A DNA stretch of 5,957 bases from Anaerolineales bacterium (GTDB taxonomy: Bacteria > Chloroflexota > Anaerolineae > Anaerolineales > Villigracilaceae), in contig JAFGKO010000284.1 in assembly GCA_016928525.1 (NCBI GenBank), forward strand, positions 1 to 5,957. Direction: 5' to 3'. The number at the start of each line of letters is the position of its first letter. Position 1 is the stretch's first letter. The translations under genes and the position numbers were made by a program. The notes under the pieces are model-generated. The model was not told the DNA's origin. It was given only the letters and a program-made list of their open reading frames with translations, and did no database searches. Below are positions 5,195 through 5,957 of the stretch, one piece after another.

Positions 5195-5957
5195 ATGCTA
5201 TCGTATATCGCGAGGCGCATACTCTACATGGTGATCATGGTCATCCTGGTCTCCTTTGTCAGCTTCCTCATCATCGAACTGCCCCCCGGTGATTTTTTGA
5301 CCCAGAAATTAGAGCAGTTGCAGGCGCGTGGTGACCGCAGCGCCGCGCAGCGTATCGACGAGTATCGCGCGCGTTACAAGCTCGATCAACCGGTGCTGAC
5401 GCGGTACTGGAACTGGATCACTCACTTCGTCGAGGGTGACTTCGGCGAATCTTTTCAGTTTGAGCGGCCGGTCAAGGAGGTCATTGGGCAACGCGCATTG
5501 ATGACCGTTATACTGTCGCTGGCCACGATCACCCTGGTATGGTGCCTGGCGATTCCTATCGGGGTCTACTCCGCCACGCACCAATATTCCCTCGGCGACC
5601 AGGTCGTCACCACGATGAGTTTTCTGGGTCTGGGAATGCCAGGGTTCTTGCTGGCGCTGCTCGTATTGTTTTTCGCAATGATGGTACTGAAAGTGGAGGT
5701 TGGCGGACTTTTCTCGCGCGAGTTCATCGATGCGCCGTGGAACTGGGCCAAGGTCGTTGACCTGCTCAAACACCTCTGGATCCCGGCGCTGATCAGTAGT
5801 GTAACCGGCACGGCCGGCCTGGTGCGCATCATGCGCGGCAACCTGTTGGAGACGCTAGGCCAGCCCTTTGTGGAGGCGGCGCGCGCACGGGGGTTGAAAG
5901 AGGGGAAAGTGACCTGGAAACACGCGGTACGCGTCGCCATCAACCCACTCATCGTGA
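5195..5957 (+). CDS. ABC transporter permease, OppB/DppB family (3' end missing)
   Basis: This is the first permease subunit of the importer served by the preceding binding lipoprotein. The window contains 254 codons of a protein that is normally about 310-340 aa, with no stop before the edge. The N-terminus YIARRILYMVIMVILVSF (4-21) is the typical first membrane helix of OppB-type permeases. It is followed by a long external segment with YRARYKLDQPVLTRYWNWI (58-76) and GDFGESF (81-87), both conserved in the family. Further membrane segments lie at about 102-126, 137-165 and 195-213. The cytoplasmic EAA loop that docks on the ATPase is present: EAARARGLKEGKVTWKHAVR begins at Glu227 and keeps the conserved Gly (233). 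The start is supported by AGGAGG (5184-5189), 5 nt before the ATG. A second permease (OppC-like) and ATPase genes would be expected beyond the window. Confidence 0.93.
   Translation, partial: MLSYIARRILYMVIMVILVSFVSFLIIELPPGDFLTQKLEQLQARGDRSAAQRIDEYRARYKLDQPVLTRYWNWITHFVEGDFGESFQFERPVKEVIGQRALMTVILSLATITLVWCLAIPIGVYSATHQYSLGDQVVTTMSFLGLGMPGFLLALLVLFFAMMVLKVEVGGLFSREFIDAPWNWAKVVDLLKHLWIPALISSVTGTAGLVRIMRGNLLETLGQPFVEAARARGLKEGKVTWKHAVRVAINPLIV

Noticed and set aside
5309..5952. Minus-strand open frames opposite the permease gene
   Set aside because: The plus strand encodes a clear OppB-like permease with start, ribosome site, membrane helices and EAA loop. The antisense frames show no domains or start signals.

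Overview
The window looks like a stretch of a moderately GC-rich bacterial chromosome, most likely from Chloroflexota (an Anaerolineae/Caldilineae-type relative). That placement is an inference. It rests on the substrate-binding lipoprotein with a Thr/Pro/Glu (TAEP-type) linker directly after its lipid-attachment cysteine, on the style of the family-5 binding protein and its OppB-like permease, and on a GntR-type DNA-binding domain fused to a cytoplasmic solute-binding domain, which I associate with that phylum. No rRNA, tRNA, IS element or CRISPR array is visible.

Left part (1-1168): the C-terminal third of an Amt ammonium transporter runs off the left edge and ends in tandem TAG stops. It converges on a GNAT N-acetyltransferase on the minus strand. 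The 145-bp gap between them holds a perfect 11-bp GC-rich hairpin that probably serves both genes as a terminator.

Middle (1169-1474): a divergent intergenic region. Leftward it carries a plausible promoter for the GNAT gene. Rightward it carries an exact consensus sigma-70-type promoter (TTGACA, 17-bp spacer, TATAAT, with an extended -10 TG), and the -10 is embedded in a double TTATAA dyad that looks like an operator.

Right part (1475-5957): a regulator plus ABC-uptake locus. The first gene encodes a 489-aa protein with an N-terminal GntR winged helix and a C-terminal MalE/UgpB-like solute-binding fold without a signal peptide, so it is probably a one-component cytoplasmic sensor of a sugar-like ligand. 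It is followed by a 152-bp leader with an orphan, near-perfect Shine-Dalgarno, a small dyad and a possible non-AUG leader ORF. Next come a 675-aa family-5 (OppA/DppA-like) binding lipoprotein, a strong hairpin with a short T-run (probable attenuating terminator), and the start of an OppB/DppB-type permease cut by the right edge. The likely logic is that the fusion regulator senses a solute inside the cell and controls itself and the downstream importer. The family-5 system may import an oligosaccharide or a peptide; the sequence alone does not decide this.

The strongest candidate for something unusual is the GntR/solute-binding fusion regulator with its promoter/operator and the structured leader in front of the transporter genes.
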